Shown here: positions 44,564-55,901 of the stretch, piece after piece | Layout: every line of letters starts with the position of its first letter | How positions within the stretch are numbered: position 1 is the stretch's first letter | Origin: Diabrotica undecimpunctata | Taxonomy: Eukaryota > Arthropoda > Insecta > Coleoptera > Chrysomelidae | Assembly: GCF_040954645.1 (NCBI RefSeq) | Contig: NC_092806.1 | Span: 80,448,641-80,512,640, forward strand | DNA: 64,000 nucleotides | Direction of reading: 5' to 3' | Notes under the pieces: generated by a model | What the model was told of the DNA's origin: nothing | Seen by the model: the letters and a program-made list of their open reading frames with translations, nothing else | Database searches by the model: none | Program-made: the position numbers and the translations under genes

Positions 44564-44779
44564 TACTTTAACCTTTAATTGTGGCTTAGTTCCATTTAAA
44601 TATTAAATACTTTAAAATAACCCTGTTAACTAATTTGTATACCCTAATACTAAGTTGAATAATAAGAAAAGTACAAACTATTTATTTAAAAAAAGGTAAT
44701 ATATTCGCCTACTAGAAAGAGTATTTCTGCACTTCGGCTTTCGATTAAAATGTCTAAACAAGTTAAATGCCAAAGGTAT

Positions 44780-45270
44780 GTATGTATGTACAACGTTAAC
44801 AGGCCTTTTAGGCCCATTGCTGAATGGATAATTTCCATCGTTTTCTGTTCTTAGCTATCAGCTTCCAATCTCTGATTCCCATCTCTCTGACATTTTCCAT
44901 CACTACATCTCTCCATTTATTTCTTAGTCTTCCTCTTTTTTTGCCTTCAGGTACTTTCCAAGCAATATTCTTGACAAGTCTATTACCTTGAATTTGTTCT
45001 AAACTTCCGAGCCATTCTAGTCTTCGTTTTTTCACCACTTTTGTTATTGTAGAGTTAGCATACTATTGGTAGACTTCTGCATTAGTTCGTCTTCTCCATT
45101 CTCCCTCTCCTACTTTTCCACCAAACATTCTTCGAAGTATCTTTCTTTTCCATGCTTCCAATCTGTTCTGTATGGTTTTGTTCATAGTCCATGTCTCGGA
45201 AGCGTATGTATAGCATTGTGGGTCTAATTATAGTTTTGTATACTCTTATTTTTGTATTACAAGATATACC
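44780..45270 (-). pseudogene. RTE-like LINE C-terminal fragment
   Basis: The reverse strand gives KIRVYKTIIRPTMLYI near 45235. Then, in an open piece at 45038-44808, it gives KKRRLEWLGSLEQIQGNRLV, GKKRGRLRNKWRDVVMENVR and DWKLIAKNRKRWKL, the tail of an RTE-like RT. Upstream domains are missing. Confidence 0.65.
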
Positions 45271-45279
45271 TGTTGTAAA

Positions 45280-46398
45280 AACAACCTGTTTATAATATTG
45301 TAATCATATTTAGGTATTTAGTTATTTTACCAACTTGTACCCGCAACTCGTCAGCTCTCGTGTTAATGTGTTTGCGACCCTCTCCTTCATAATCTCTCTT
45401 CACTCCGCGTCATATAACATAGGACAACCACTGAACCACTATCAGTGCTAATTTGCCTCTCGGCAAGTAAAGACAGGTTGGGGTGTGTTGTCGATCCCGA
45501 AAAGTGCGTGGTGCGTAAGTGATAAATGCGCTTTTAAACCCGGTGTTTTATTTTAAACCGTATACCTGTTTGTTTTTCTCAATTTTATGTATCTGTGTTG
45601 CTGCCTCCTAGCACGGTAAAGCTAATGGTATTTGTATAGCTATTTTTATTATTATCAGATTTGCGATAATTATCAATGTTGAATCAGCCCTTAAGTTCAC
45701 TATAAATAAATCGAAGGAAAAATACATATTAAGTGTTTTATTGCTTCAGTAGTCCTTAATAAATATTTTGAAGCAATTAGGTGTTCAACTAGCCTCTCTT
45801 AAATGTGGAAAGTTTGGTAATAAATTTACCCTCTCCATACTTGTGGTCTCTTCGATCCGAATATTGTTTATCGCAATTTCTGTTCTGATTTATCTTCATA
45901 AATCAAATCAATTTTCTCTTATTTAATTCTCTTCCCGTAAAAATTAAAATAAATATCATTACGAAGTGCTCTTCGCAAAATAAAACCTTGTATAATATAT
46001 ACATAAACAATCTCACGGTACATGGAATATTACGTCACCACGCAAGTGTTACTCGCTTATCTAGACATTATCGCCGACATCAAGTGAAACTGCTGACAAG
46101 AAACATGTGGTGTGACTATGGATTTTTTACGATTCATTTCGATTTGGAGAGTTAGTTCCAAGATATATTTTGATAATCACGCGTACAGGGACCTTAAAAG
46201 TTCGAACGCATATTCTTAGTATACAGGGCGAGTTTATATTTCGCGGACTTCGCGGGGCTCGTACAGACATTTTCTGAGACTCTTATTTATTATACGGGGT
46301 GGACTAAGCTGTGTTTTAGACTCTGAAATTTTTTATTTCTCGTGTATCTCTCAGAAGTCTAAATATCTCGCAAAAATTTCGATACATGTCTATCCGCA
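45280..46398 (+). other. 5' region of the BEL/Pao element, LTR limits unknown
   Basis: Non-coding DNA before the BEL gag start. TGGTCTCTTCGATCCGA at 45844-45860 is a candidate primer binding site. If so, the 5' LTR would lie between about 45271 (TGTTGTAAAA) and 45840, with a CTATAAATAA TATA-like box near 45700. No second LTR exists in the window to prove it. Confidence 0.35.
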
Positions 46399-48200
46399 AT
46401 GGATCAATTAAAGAAACAACGTAAACTGCTTAAAGCAAAAATCTCTCGTATTTCTAACTGGTTAAAAGATAACTCTGCTCAAGAAACGGATCCCTTGCAG
46501 TTCCAACTCCGTCATACTGAACTCAAGAATTGCTTCGCCAAATATGATGACCTCATGGATCACATTAAGGGACTGGACGAAGCAAACACTGAAGAACGCG
46601 ATAGGGAAGAAATTGAAGAAAAATACTTCTCAACTCTAGCAGGTCTTCAACATAGAATGGAGATGCTCCAACCTCTGTCACACCAGTCTAGTTCCACTTC
46701 TACACGTTTAGCTAGTGCTAAAGTGACTCTTCCCGAAATTAAAATTCAAACCTTCTCAGGATGCTTCCCAGAATGGAGTGCATTCTATCAGCTCTTCGAG
46801 ACTTTAATCATCAACAACCGGGAACTCAACAACGTCCAGCGTTTTGTTTACCTCAAATCCTTTCTACGCAACGAACCTCTCCAATTGGTAGAAAACATCC
46901 AAGTTTTAGAAGAAAACTTCCAAATCGTGTTAGAGACTCTTCGAAATCGCTACGAAAACAAATCGCGCGTAATTAGCTTGCATATACAGCGTCTTTTAAA
47001 AGTTCCATCCTCAGTCAAAACTAATGCAAAGGCCTTACGGGAATTTTTGGTCACCGCAAAACAGACCTTACTCGCGCTAAAAAATATGAATGTACCCGTC
47101 GATCATTGGGATCTCTTACTAATAGAAATATTCTTGCAAAAAGTGGACTTTACCACTCACCGGTCTTTCGAATACGAGTTAGGGTCAAAAGATATTCCCA
47201 CGCTAAATCAATTCTTTGATTTTTTAGAGAAAAAATGTGACATTATGGAAAAGTTAAACTCCTCAGATAATAACGACAAAAACGTTATTAAAACTCATTC
47301 TAAAACGGTTCTCTTCTCTTCGGCAAGTAGTAAAAATAACTTGTACTCCAAAACATGCGTATTTTGTAATAATGCTATACACACTATTTATACATGCACA
47401 AAATTTGCTAATCTTTTTTTACAGGATAAGTATAAATTTGTTAATGAAAACAAACTATGTCGCAACTGTTTAGGAACTAAACACTTTTCTCAAAATTGTT
47501 CGTCTCAACGTTCATGTAGTATATGTAAGAAAAGGCATCATACACTCTTGCACAATGACCATGAAAATAGCTCTTCTTATAGTAGATCTTTTCAAAGACA
47601 AAATCACGCAACCTCTCGCAATGTACAAAACACTTGGTCTGATAGTGAAGCCGGTCCAAGTAATTCTGTCTCTCTCTCTCTCTCTGAATCTCAAACCTCT
47701 CAGGTCTCAAATGTGATGACTTCTCTCTCTGCTCTGTCAATAAAGCAGGATGTTCTGCTGGCAACCGCTCTAGTCATTATTTATTCAAAGCATGGCGTAC
47801 CCATACACGCTAAATGTACTTTAGATAGTGCATCTCAGTCGTCATTTGTCTCTAAAGATTTGGTTCAAAAATTAAATCTCGCTCCTTATAACAAAAGGTT
47901 ACAAATCTCTACTATCTCTGAACATAGTCCATTCTCGAATAAAATGGTCGATCTAGAAATTTTTTCATACAAAAGAAATGGTAATGGTTTCAAAATCTCC
48001 TGTGCTATTTTAGACAACATAACTTGTAGACTCCCCTAGGTATCCATAAACAGAAGTAAATTTAATATCCCCTCTACAGTTACTCTCGCAGATCCCACCT
48101 ACTCTGTCCCTGGAAATATAGATCTTCTTCTTGGCAGTGACATATATAGCGAGTTGTTATCGGATGGTTTAATACGTTTAGGTAAAGGACTCACTGTTCT
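46399..48200 (+). pseudogene. BEL/Pao Gag and protease
   Basis: A frame of 546 codons from ATG 46399, then a TAG (48037-48039) and in-frame continuation. The N-terminal helical region (LKKQRKLLKAKISRISNWL) and Gag core (FSGCFPEWSAFYQLFETLI, RFVYLKSFLRNEPLQLVENI) are typical of BEL/Pao. Zinc knuckles follow (CVFCNNAIHTIYTC, CRNCLGTKHFSQNC, then CSICKKRHHTLLH). The protease begins KCTLDSASQSSFVS, where Ala replaces the usual Gly of DSG, and continues to NIDLLLGSDIYSE beyond the stop. Nonsense codons and the altered active site suggest inactivity. Confidence 0.85.
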
Positions 48201-48225
48201 CCAGAACACACACTTAGGCTAAATC

Positions 48226-49219
48226 ATGTTTGGTTCTTTACCTCCTTACGCACTTCACAAAGGAATTTATAGCTCAGAGTTGTCCCCTGCCCAGTCAAAT
48301 GTCTCTTTATTTGTCCAGTCCACATCTGAGGAAGATAAGCTCGATAATATAATTCGACAATTCTTCGAAGTCGAAGAAGTGACCCCCTCTGTTAAAATCT
48401 CCTCCTCTGAGGATCTGGCTGAACAAATATTCACTGAAACAACTCAAATTTTACCTTCTGGTCGGTTTCAGGTAAAGCTTCCTCTCATTTCTGAAACAGC
48501 ACATAAAATGCTGGGCAATTCTAACAACATGGCTACTTTTTACCTCATCACTCTCGTCATAAAAGAAGAATCATTAACTACAAAATTACGGGTGGTTTTT
48601 GATGGCTCCATGAAAAGTTCCAGTGGCTATTCTCTTAATGACATCCTGTTGAAAGGAAAAACTCTTCAGCCTGAACTTTTCGACATTTTACTTCGGTTTA
48701 GACTTTACCTACTATGTCTTCACTTCCGACATACAAAAAATGTACAGGCAGGTACAAATTCATCCTGATCACACATTCCTGCAGAATATCCTCTGGCGGG
48801 ATTCTCCAGAACAGAACATCGAATGTCTTGAGCTTCAAACCGTAACTAATGGAACAAACAGCGCAAGCTTTCAAAGTACTAGTTGTTTGATGGAATTAGC
48901 TAAAACTCATCAAAACAACTACCCATTGGCCTCCGATGCTCTCTTAACAGGCTGCTATGTAGATGACATTCTATATAGGGCCAATGACACGCAAACTCTC
49001 CTAAAGGCTCATAATGAGATAACTGATCTACTCAACAAGGCACGCATTTCTCTTCATAAATGGTGCTCTAACTCAAAAATGTTTTTGAAAAATGTTTCTA
49101 CTCTCTCTACAAACTCTGCCTATGTTATTTCACCAGAGAATGCTTCTAAAAAGGTTTTAGGTCTCTGTTGGAACCCCAGTACTGATAATTTTCAATTTCT
49201 GTACCTCAATTATCAATAA
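48226..49219 (+). pseudogene. BEL/Pao reverse transcriptase
   Basis: Same frame as gag after a TAA at about 48222. The RT begins ALHKGIYSSELSP, with RFQVKLPLISE, LRVVFDGSMKSSSGYSLNDI and LKGKTLQPELFDILLRF. A frameshift near 48700 leads into DIQKMYRQVQIHPDH, then SASFQSTSCLMELAKT and the catalytic GCYVDDILYRA (48956-48967). The combination with an Asp-Gly-Ser FDGS motif is characteristic of BEL/Pao. Confidence 0.85.
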
Positions 49220-49862
49220 ATGATAACTATACAAAAAGGGAAGTACTCTCTATTATCGCTCAAATTTTTGATCCACAAGGGCTCATTAATCCCGTAACTG
49301 TTCTTGCTAAAATTATTATGCAAAAAATTTGGATTTCTAAAATTAGTTGGAATGACTCCGTGGAGTCAAATATTTTAAATGAATGGTTGAAATTTATAGC
49401 TGATCTCGCTGCTCTCAAAGACATAAGCATACCCAGATGTCTTTTCTCATGTCATGAAATTTCTTCTATTGAAATTCACTCCTTTTCTGACGGAAGTTTG
49501 AAAGCATATGCTGCTTGTTGTTATATACGGGTTATCTACAAATCAAAAAATGTCTCGTGCTCTCTTATTGCTTCGAAAAGTCGTATTGCTCCTTTAAAGA
49601 CCATAACGCTTCCGAGGCTGGAACTTATGGGTGCTTTATTGGCTAGCAAGCTCACCACAAAGGTTGTTGATGTCATAAAGGATAAATTGCCCTCTCTTAC
49701 CTCTATAAACATGTGGAGCGATTCTGAGATAGTTTTGGCGTGGCTCAGATCACATCACTCTAGATGGAATCAATTTGTAGCCAACAGGGTAGCTCAAATT
49801 CAAGAAGATTCTTCTCACTCTCATTGGAAACACGTAAAGTCTAAAGACAACCCGTCCAAACG
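49220..49862 (+). pseudogene. BEL/Pao RNase H, cut at a chimeric junction
   Basis: The connection domain (SIIAQIFDPQGLINPVTVLA) leads into RNase H: IEIHSFSDGSLKAYAACCY (Asp), LKTITLPRLELMGALLASK (Glu) and INMWSDSEIVLAWLRS (Asp). It ends WKHVKSKDNPS, exactly where BEL proteins read SKDNPAD. From about 49862 the DNA belongs to a Gypsy element on the other strand. Integrase and 3' LTR are absent from the window. Confidence 0.85.
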
Positions 49863-51173
49863 ACCGAACTTCCTATAAAATACAGATGAGATTCCTTTAG
49901 TCATCTCAAGATCTTGGGCAACACAGTGGGCTAGAGAGACGTTACGCGGAACATTAAAAAGATCCTGCTGAACTTCTGTGGTCACGCCGAATCTAGCACT
50001 CTTTATCTGTGTGTAATTTGACATAAATTCATTAAAGCTTGGTCGCCGGTTATCTTTGATCTCATGTTGAAGGGTTCGTGCTTCTTCTGTTTCATTTGAG
50101 TCAGTATATGGTGCAAGACGATTTATGTGAACTACTTTTGGTTTACCTATCGGCAACTTCTTAATTCGGTATATTACGTCATTTATTCTCTTTTTAATTT
50201 CATACGGACCTTCCCATTGTCTTTGCAGTTTGGGAGACAAGCCTCGACGACGTTGTGGATTATAAAGCCAAACAAGATCACCTACTTCATAGCTTTCATT
50301 CTTGCATCGAGAATCATATTGATCTTTCATTCTGTTACTGGCTAACTGAATGTGTTTTCGGGCAAGTTCACGAATGTTATTCGTTCTTAACTTCAGGCGG
50401 TCGACATAATCTTCGCTTGCAACATGTTCTTCGAAAGGTCTGCAGCCAAACTCTACGTCGCAGGGCAAACGAACTTCACGACCTAACATCAGGCAGGCTG
50501 GAGTCTGGCCTGTAGTTTCATTCACGGCCGAGCGGTAAGCCATTAGGAATAAATGAATGTGCTGGTCCCAATCTCTTTGATGTTCTGATACAACTTTGGA
50601 TAGGTGTTTACCCATCGTTCGGTTCATCCTCTCGACCATTCCATCTGATTGAGGATGCAGGGGTGTCGTTCTGGTCTTATCGACACCAATCAATTTACAA
50701 ACGTTTTGGAAAAGGGTTGACTCGAAGTTTCGCCCTTGGTAGGAGTGGATCTCCAAAGGAACACCAAATCGGCTGAAGAATTCTTTAACAAGTACCTCTG
50801 CAACGGTAGCAGCTTCTTGATTTGGTATCGCGTAGTCCTCAGTCCATTTCGTAAAATAATCCATAGCTACCAGGATATATTTATTTCCATCATTTGTCTC
50901 TGGAAGTAGACCTGCAATGTCGATTGCTACTCTTTCCATAGGACTACCAACATTGTACTGTCTCATGGGTGCCCTCTTTTTACCAGTTGGACCATTACTG
51001 GTTGCACACAGTTCACATTTTCGGCACCATCTTCTTACATCATCTTTACAGTTCACCCAATGGAACCGTTCTCGAACCTTTTGCAGAGTCTTCGTGATAC
51101 CAAAGTGTCCACCTGATGCACCGTCATGCAACTGACGCAATACTTCTGACACTTTACTTTTAGGTGCAATCAA
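49863..51173 (-). pseudogene. Gypsy-3 integrase, catalytic Asp replaced
   Basis: A long open frame. The zinc domain is HDGASGGHFGITKTL ... CRKCELCATS. The core has VAIDIAGLLPETND (first Asp), EIHSYQGRNFES where the usual sequence is HSDQGRNFES (Tyr codon at 50741-50739 instead of Asp), and QSDGMVERMNRTMGKHL (Glu). The C-terminal domain includes GDLVWLYNPQRRRGLSPKLQ and WEGPYEIKKRINDV. The frame's last few residues are BEL DNA. Loss of the second DDE Asp predicts no catalysis. Confidence 0.85.
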
Positions 51174-51646
51174 CTGTACAAAAGATCATCTTTCAGCACT
51201 AGGCAATTCCATTGGCTCCAGTAACACTTGACTTCTGGACTACATGCACTAATGTCTTGCCAAGAAGGTCTTTCACTTCGACGCATCCAATCTAATACTC
51301 TTTTTATACATGGATCATCTGCTTGAGCGTCTTGTAGCTGTTGAGGCTGCCATTGATCATTAATGACGGTGGTTCGTCTCACGGGGCAAAGCCGTTCTTC
51401 TAATTTAAGACAGTGATTACAATTTGCACTGCACGGCCGTCTCGAAAGGGCATCAGCATTTGAATGAACTCTGCCAGCCCTGTGTTCGATCTCGTAATCA
51501 TATTTACTTTTACTTTTAATTCAAGCTTTTACTACGCCTAGCAATTCTCTCCTAGTAACGCAATAGTTTCTTTCTGGTTTCGACAAGACTTTGCTAAAGT
51601 AAGCGATAACTTTCTCCTGTCCATCTTGGATTTGGGAGAGAACAGC
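51174..51646 (-). pseudogene. Gypsy-3 RNase H remnant and connection to integrase
   Basis: Reverse-strand pieces: VIAYFSKVLSKPERNYCVTRRELLGV up to about 51530 (given here as two halves, VIAYFSKVLSKPERNY and CVTRRELLGV), then a stop and KYDYEIEHRAGRVHSNADA. About 40 residues expected between them (the TDH-containing block) are missing. The spacer 51382-51170 (QPQQLQDAQADDPCIKRVLD) precedes integrase. Confidence 0.72.
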
Positions 51647-52723
51647 TTATGTTGCACTGTTGCTTGCATCGGTGTCCAACACAAATTTTCCTGCCTGCCT
51701 AGGGTAGCTTGAAATCGGTGCGCTAGTCAGAACCATTTGTAAGTGTTCGAAAGCTCTTTGACACTCTTCGCTCCATGTATATTCTTTACTTTCTTCTGTC
51801 AACTTTGTTAATGGCTTGGAGATGTTGGCAAATCCTTTGACAAAACGTCGGTAATATGTACATAGGCCAAGAAAACTTTTAATTTCGTGTTTATCTCTTG
51901 GTACAGGCCAATCCTTAATTGCTGCAAGTTTTTCAGGATCAGCTGTTACACCATTACTTGCTACAATATGTCCCAAGTACTTCACTTCTCGTCAAAACAA
52001 GTGACATTTCTTTGGACTTAACTTCAAATTCGCTGCCCGCAATCGTTGAAAGACTTCTGTTAGATTATTGGCATGTTCATCGAAGGATCTTCCAACTACA
52101 ATTACATCATCCAAATAAACCAGGCATGTTTTCCATGTTAGACCTCTTAAAACTGCCTCCATTAAATTTTCAAATGTGGCCGGGGCATTACATAAACCAA
52201 AGGGCATAACTGTGAACTGCCAAAGCCCTGATCCTATCGAGAATGCGGTTTTTTCACGATCAGCTGGCTCCATGTCTACTTGCCAATATCCACTTTTCAG
52301 ATCGAGTGTGGAGAACCAACGAGAACCAGAACGTGTATCCAAAGTATCGTCTATTCTGGGCAAAAGATAACTATCTTTTTGAGTTACTGCATTGAGCTGT
52401 CGGTAGTCAATACAAAAACGTGTTGAACCATCTTTCTTCTTTACTAGCACTACTGGTGATGTCCATGGACTATTTGATGGTTTAGTTACCCCTTGTTTGT
52501 TCATATCTTTGATGATGTCTTCGGCTTCATCTCTTTTCGCAAATGGAAGTGGTCTAGGTTGTTGTCTGATTGGCTGAGCGCCTCCGGTATTAATTTTATG
52601 CTTTACTATGCTTGTTTTGCCATTATCCTTCTTATCCAAGGCAAAAACATCTTGAAATTCTATCAGCATAGATTTCACTTTTTTAGTTCGTTCATCATCA
52701 AGATCTTGGCACGTTTTAATCAT
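51647..52723 (-). pseudogene. Gypsy-3 reverse transcriptase
   Basis: Two same-element frames. The first (52723-51992) has PSNSPWTSPVVLVKKKDGST, FCIDYRQLNAVTQKDSYLLP, FSTLDLKSGYWQVDMEPADR, VMPFGLCNAPATFENLMEAV and the catalytic YLDD at 52117-52106. A stop after KLSPKKCHLF separates it from the second (51985-51647) with KYLGHIVASNGVTADPEKLA, FLGLCTYYRRFVKGFANIS and the start of RNase H (FVLDTDASNSAT). The catalytic residues look sound. Confidence 0.85.
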
Positions 52724-52727
52724 CGTC

Positions 52728-53410
52728 TCAACAAGCTCCTTTGTTTATCTGATACTTAGATTTCGACGGTTTCTCATTAGTATTCATGGAACAAATCGAA
52801 GCCACGGGAACACACTGTCCGATCAAAGTTATTTTACTTAACTTAATAGCAGTTCCTTTTAAATTCATAACTCTTACAGGAACGACATCTCGAATTCTCA
52901 CCAAAGCTTTTGCCGTTAGGAACTCGGCATTATTCACATCTTCGACCATCCTTAAACTTCCCTCTCGGCAGTAACCATCAAGTCTGGTCATCAAAATTTT
53001 CTCACTATTACCGGGTATTGTTACGTCACAAGTAGTTATTAAGTTGATAACATCTTCTTTGTCTTCATGAAACGGCAACTCTTCACCACTGATCTCGAGA
53101 ACTCCATCTTTGACATTCAATACAGCCCCAACTTTCCTTAGTAAATCCATCCCCAATATGAACTCATCGGAGATATCTGCAATTAATACTCTGTTTCACT
53201 GTGGTCTGGCCAATGGATATTGACATATTAGCCTCGCCATATGTATTAATTATCTCACCAGTTGCTGTTCTAAGCTTTACTGTTGCAGGCGATAATTTAA
53301 GATGGCCTCGTACTACTTCTGGCAGTGCAATAGTTCTCGTTGCACCTGTATCTACCAAAAACGATCTACATTTATTATTGATACGACCCTCGATGTACAA
53401 GCTATGAATT
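52728..53410 (-). pseudogene. Gypsy-3 protease region
   Basis: Active site SFLVDTGATRTIALP lies near 53360, with LRTATGEIINTYGEA downstream. A frame change at about 53180 separates this from DEFILGMDLLRKVGAVLNV (53170-53110), the C-terminal strand of the fold, and a further 100 residues leading to RT. DTG is intact and the frame is not. Confidence 0.78.
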
Positions 53411-54705
53411 CCACCGGAGGACGTAATGTTCACAGTTACTATGGGGGCTGTGTTTCTCGAGGTCGGCAGTTGCCCCTTGGTGTCGACCCGTTCTAGTTTT
53501 CCGACTGTTGTATTATTTTCATGCAATTTACGACGAATGTGACCTACGTCACCACAATTCCAACATCTGGGCTCGCGTCTCTTCGGCATCGTGTTACGAA
53601 CCACTTTTCGTACCATTTCTTCCAGACGTTCATCGTTTGGTTCGTCGCCTTCTTCAATGGCTCTTACTCGATGGGTCCGTGAAGTTTGACTAGCCGTTTC
53701 ATGTTCCAATGCAATAGCGAGCGCTTCATCTAGAACTTTCGGTCTTGATAGTCGTAAAGCTTTCTGTAACTCATTGTCTTTTAACCCAGTGACGAAGATA
53801 TCTACAGCAATTTTTTCCAACATGTTGTCTGGTGCCTCTGGATAAGCTAACCGCACTATACGACCAACATCTGCTTCAAACTCTTGCAAATTTTCACTTG
53901 CTCGTTGAATTCTACTTCTTAGTTGCGCCTTGTAGACTTGTTGTAGATGGGCATCTCCGTAACGTTTATCTAGTCGAGTGACATTTTTCTTGACCCTTAG
54001 GAATCGATCTTAGGATATCCGCAGCATCACCTCGTAAAGCAGCAGTCAAGGAAACAGCCTTTTCTTGTTCTGTCCAATGATTGGCTGTCGCAATAGCTTC
54101 AAATTGTCTAAGGTAAATGGACCAAGACGACTTTCCATCAAATGGTGGCAATTTGAATCTCATATTATGTGTCGTTTCGTATCTAGGTGATTCTTCTTTC
54201 ACTACCGGATCTAAGGCTATTGTATTAACTGGTGGTAGCACTTTTGTATTAGTTATCATGCTCTCTAACTGTTTGATCTTCTCTTCTACTTTATCAAATG
54301 TTTTAGAAACTTCTTCAAATTTTTCATTGTTCTTTTTAGAAGTTTCTTCCATCATTTGAGAAACATTTTCAAATTTCTCGTCGAATCTTATAGATACCTT
54401 TTCGAATTTCTCATCGAATCGTTTGGAAACGTTCTCTTGAATCTTTCATCATTCTTTCGAGAAGATTCTTCTATCATTTGAGAGACGTTTTCAAATTTCT
54501 TATCATTTTTTCTGGAACTCTCTTCGATCTTCATTAAAACTGCTTGTTCTGCTGACTGGAACTGGAATGTCTCTGGGTCTTCTCCATTCTTGTTGAGAAC
54601 AGTCTTCAGTCGTTCTTGGAGTATCTTGTTGGACCCGCTCCAATCTTCATCACGTTGTTCCAGTTGCTCACGCAACTGTTTTACTGAAAGTTGTACTAGC
54701 AGCAT
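53411..54705 (-). pseudogene. Gypsy-3 Gag
   Basis: ATG at 54705 (MLLVQLSVKQLREQLEQRDE). A coiled-coil region of repeated EESSRKNDEKFENVSQMI units follows, with frame breaks at about 54390 and 53970. The core is KLPPFDGKSSWSIYLRQFEA, ALRGDAADILRSIPKGQ, then QEFEADVGRIVRLAYPEAPD. One zinc knuckle reads CWNCGDVGHIRRKL, lacking its last Cys. The repeat region is the likely source of the first frameshift. Confidence 0.78.
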
Positions 54706-54866
54706 CTTTGGTCAGGCACACACGTACTTTTTAAATGTTCTTTCGTACAAAGTTCACTACCGAACTACGCGGATGTTCCCGACGAACAATAATTTTCAAA
54801 AGTTCAAAAGTCTTTTTCAAAATTCACTGCTGAATTTATTTTTTTTACTCACACCGTAACACCAAC

Positions 54867-55148
54867 TGTAGCGAGATTAAATAAAACGAGCGGTTCGAAT
54901 TTATGTAAACATATTTATTTATAACTTTACAGTTCGGTAGTATCTTAACAACTAAACTCACTCCTAACAACGTTACATATATATAATAAAGTTACTGTTC
55001 GAGAACATTCTGGCGTTGTCCCACCTCTAATTCGTCTCATCAAGATCACCCGTCCGAAAGCGGGCGCTATTGACATGCCGATTCTTACGTTTTCTAGATT
55101 CGTCCTTCTAAGAATTATGACGTATCGGAGATGGGCTATTTCGTTACA
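54867..55148 (-). repeat. 5' LTR of Gypsy-3
   Basis: About 282 bp with TGTAACGAAA... on the element strand ending ...CTCGCTACA, i.e. TG...CA termini. TGGTGTTACGGTGTGAG follows after a two-base spacer as the primer-site candidate (primer tRNA not identified). There is no second copy in the window, so the limits rest on the termini alone. Confidence 0.6.
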
Positions 55149-55389
55149 ATATAAATCAGCTTATTATAATTAGCTAATCATAACCGAACTAAATATTTAA
55201 TAATCTCAAGAGGTGCGTTTATTTGTATGTGGTGTCCTAAATAGGCTTAATCCACAATTCATTCAGCGTCTATTTCTAACTGAGAAGATGAATTTAAATG
55301 AGGTTGTATTATTATAAGAGTAATTAGTTTTTTCACAACACTGGTTCAATTAATTTTAAAAGCACATATGTACCTCTCATCTATCTAGC

Positions 55390-55900
55390 TATGGAAAGCT
55401 CGAAAAAGAAGTGGAAAATTAAAGTGAATAAAGCATACAGAGCCGCAGGTTGGCTGAATGAAACAAAATGGAGAAATAAAAATATCGGAAAAAAAGAAAG
55501 GCAGAATTTACAAAACGGTTATCAGACCAATAATTCCATACGCGGCAGAAATTGCGACTTGCTATAGAGAGGACAAAAAAATGTTAAAAACAGCAAAGAT
55601 GCAACCCTTCAAAAAATCGATGGTAAGACACTATGGGTTAGAGCTAGAAATGCAGATATACGAGGGAGATGCAAGGTGGACAGCATTAATAACTGAGTAA
55701 AAAACAGTTAGAATGGAACGACCGCATGACAACAAATAGGGTAGTAAGAACGCCGAGAGATGGTTCTCCAATAGGAAGATCAGTGTGAAGACCACGAGAA
55801 CGATGGAATGACAGCTTACTTGAGGCACATTGAAAAAACAGACTGTCCTGTCTATACAAAAAGAAGAAGAAGATACATACCTCATAATTTTGCAAATCAT
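55390..55900 (+). pseudogene. RTE-like LINE C-terminal fragment
   Basis: KGRIYKTVIRPIIPYAAEIA, then in shifting frames TLWVRARNADIRGRCKVDSI, a NDGMTAYLRHIEKTD piece and a 3' end in GAAGAAGAAG. Same general group as 44780-45270. Only the thumb and tail remain. Confidence 0.65.
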
Positions 55901-55901
55901 C

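Larger units (their letters stand above)
49863..55148 (-). mobile_element. Gypsy-3: Ty3/Gypsy element truncated at its 3' end
   Basis: Read right to left: 5' LTR (54867-55148), gag, protease, RT, RNase H, integrase. The 3' end is missing. Integrase runs into BEL DNA at about 49862, with no polypurine tract or 3' LTR. Several frame changes, an RNase H deletion and an altered integrase residue make it defective. The protein style resembles the 412/mdg1-like Gypsy group. That is a by-eye judgement. Confidence 0.82.

Noticed and set aside
47477..47764. Reverse-strand frame opposite the BEL gag
   Set aside because: Antisense shadow of a CT-rich coding stretch. The gag reading has zinc knuckles and is clearly the real one.
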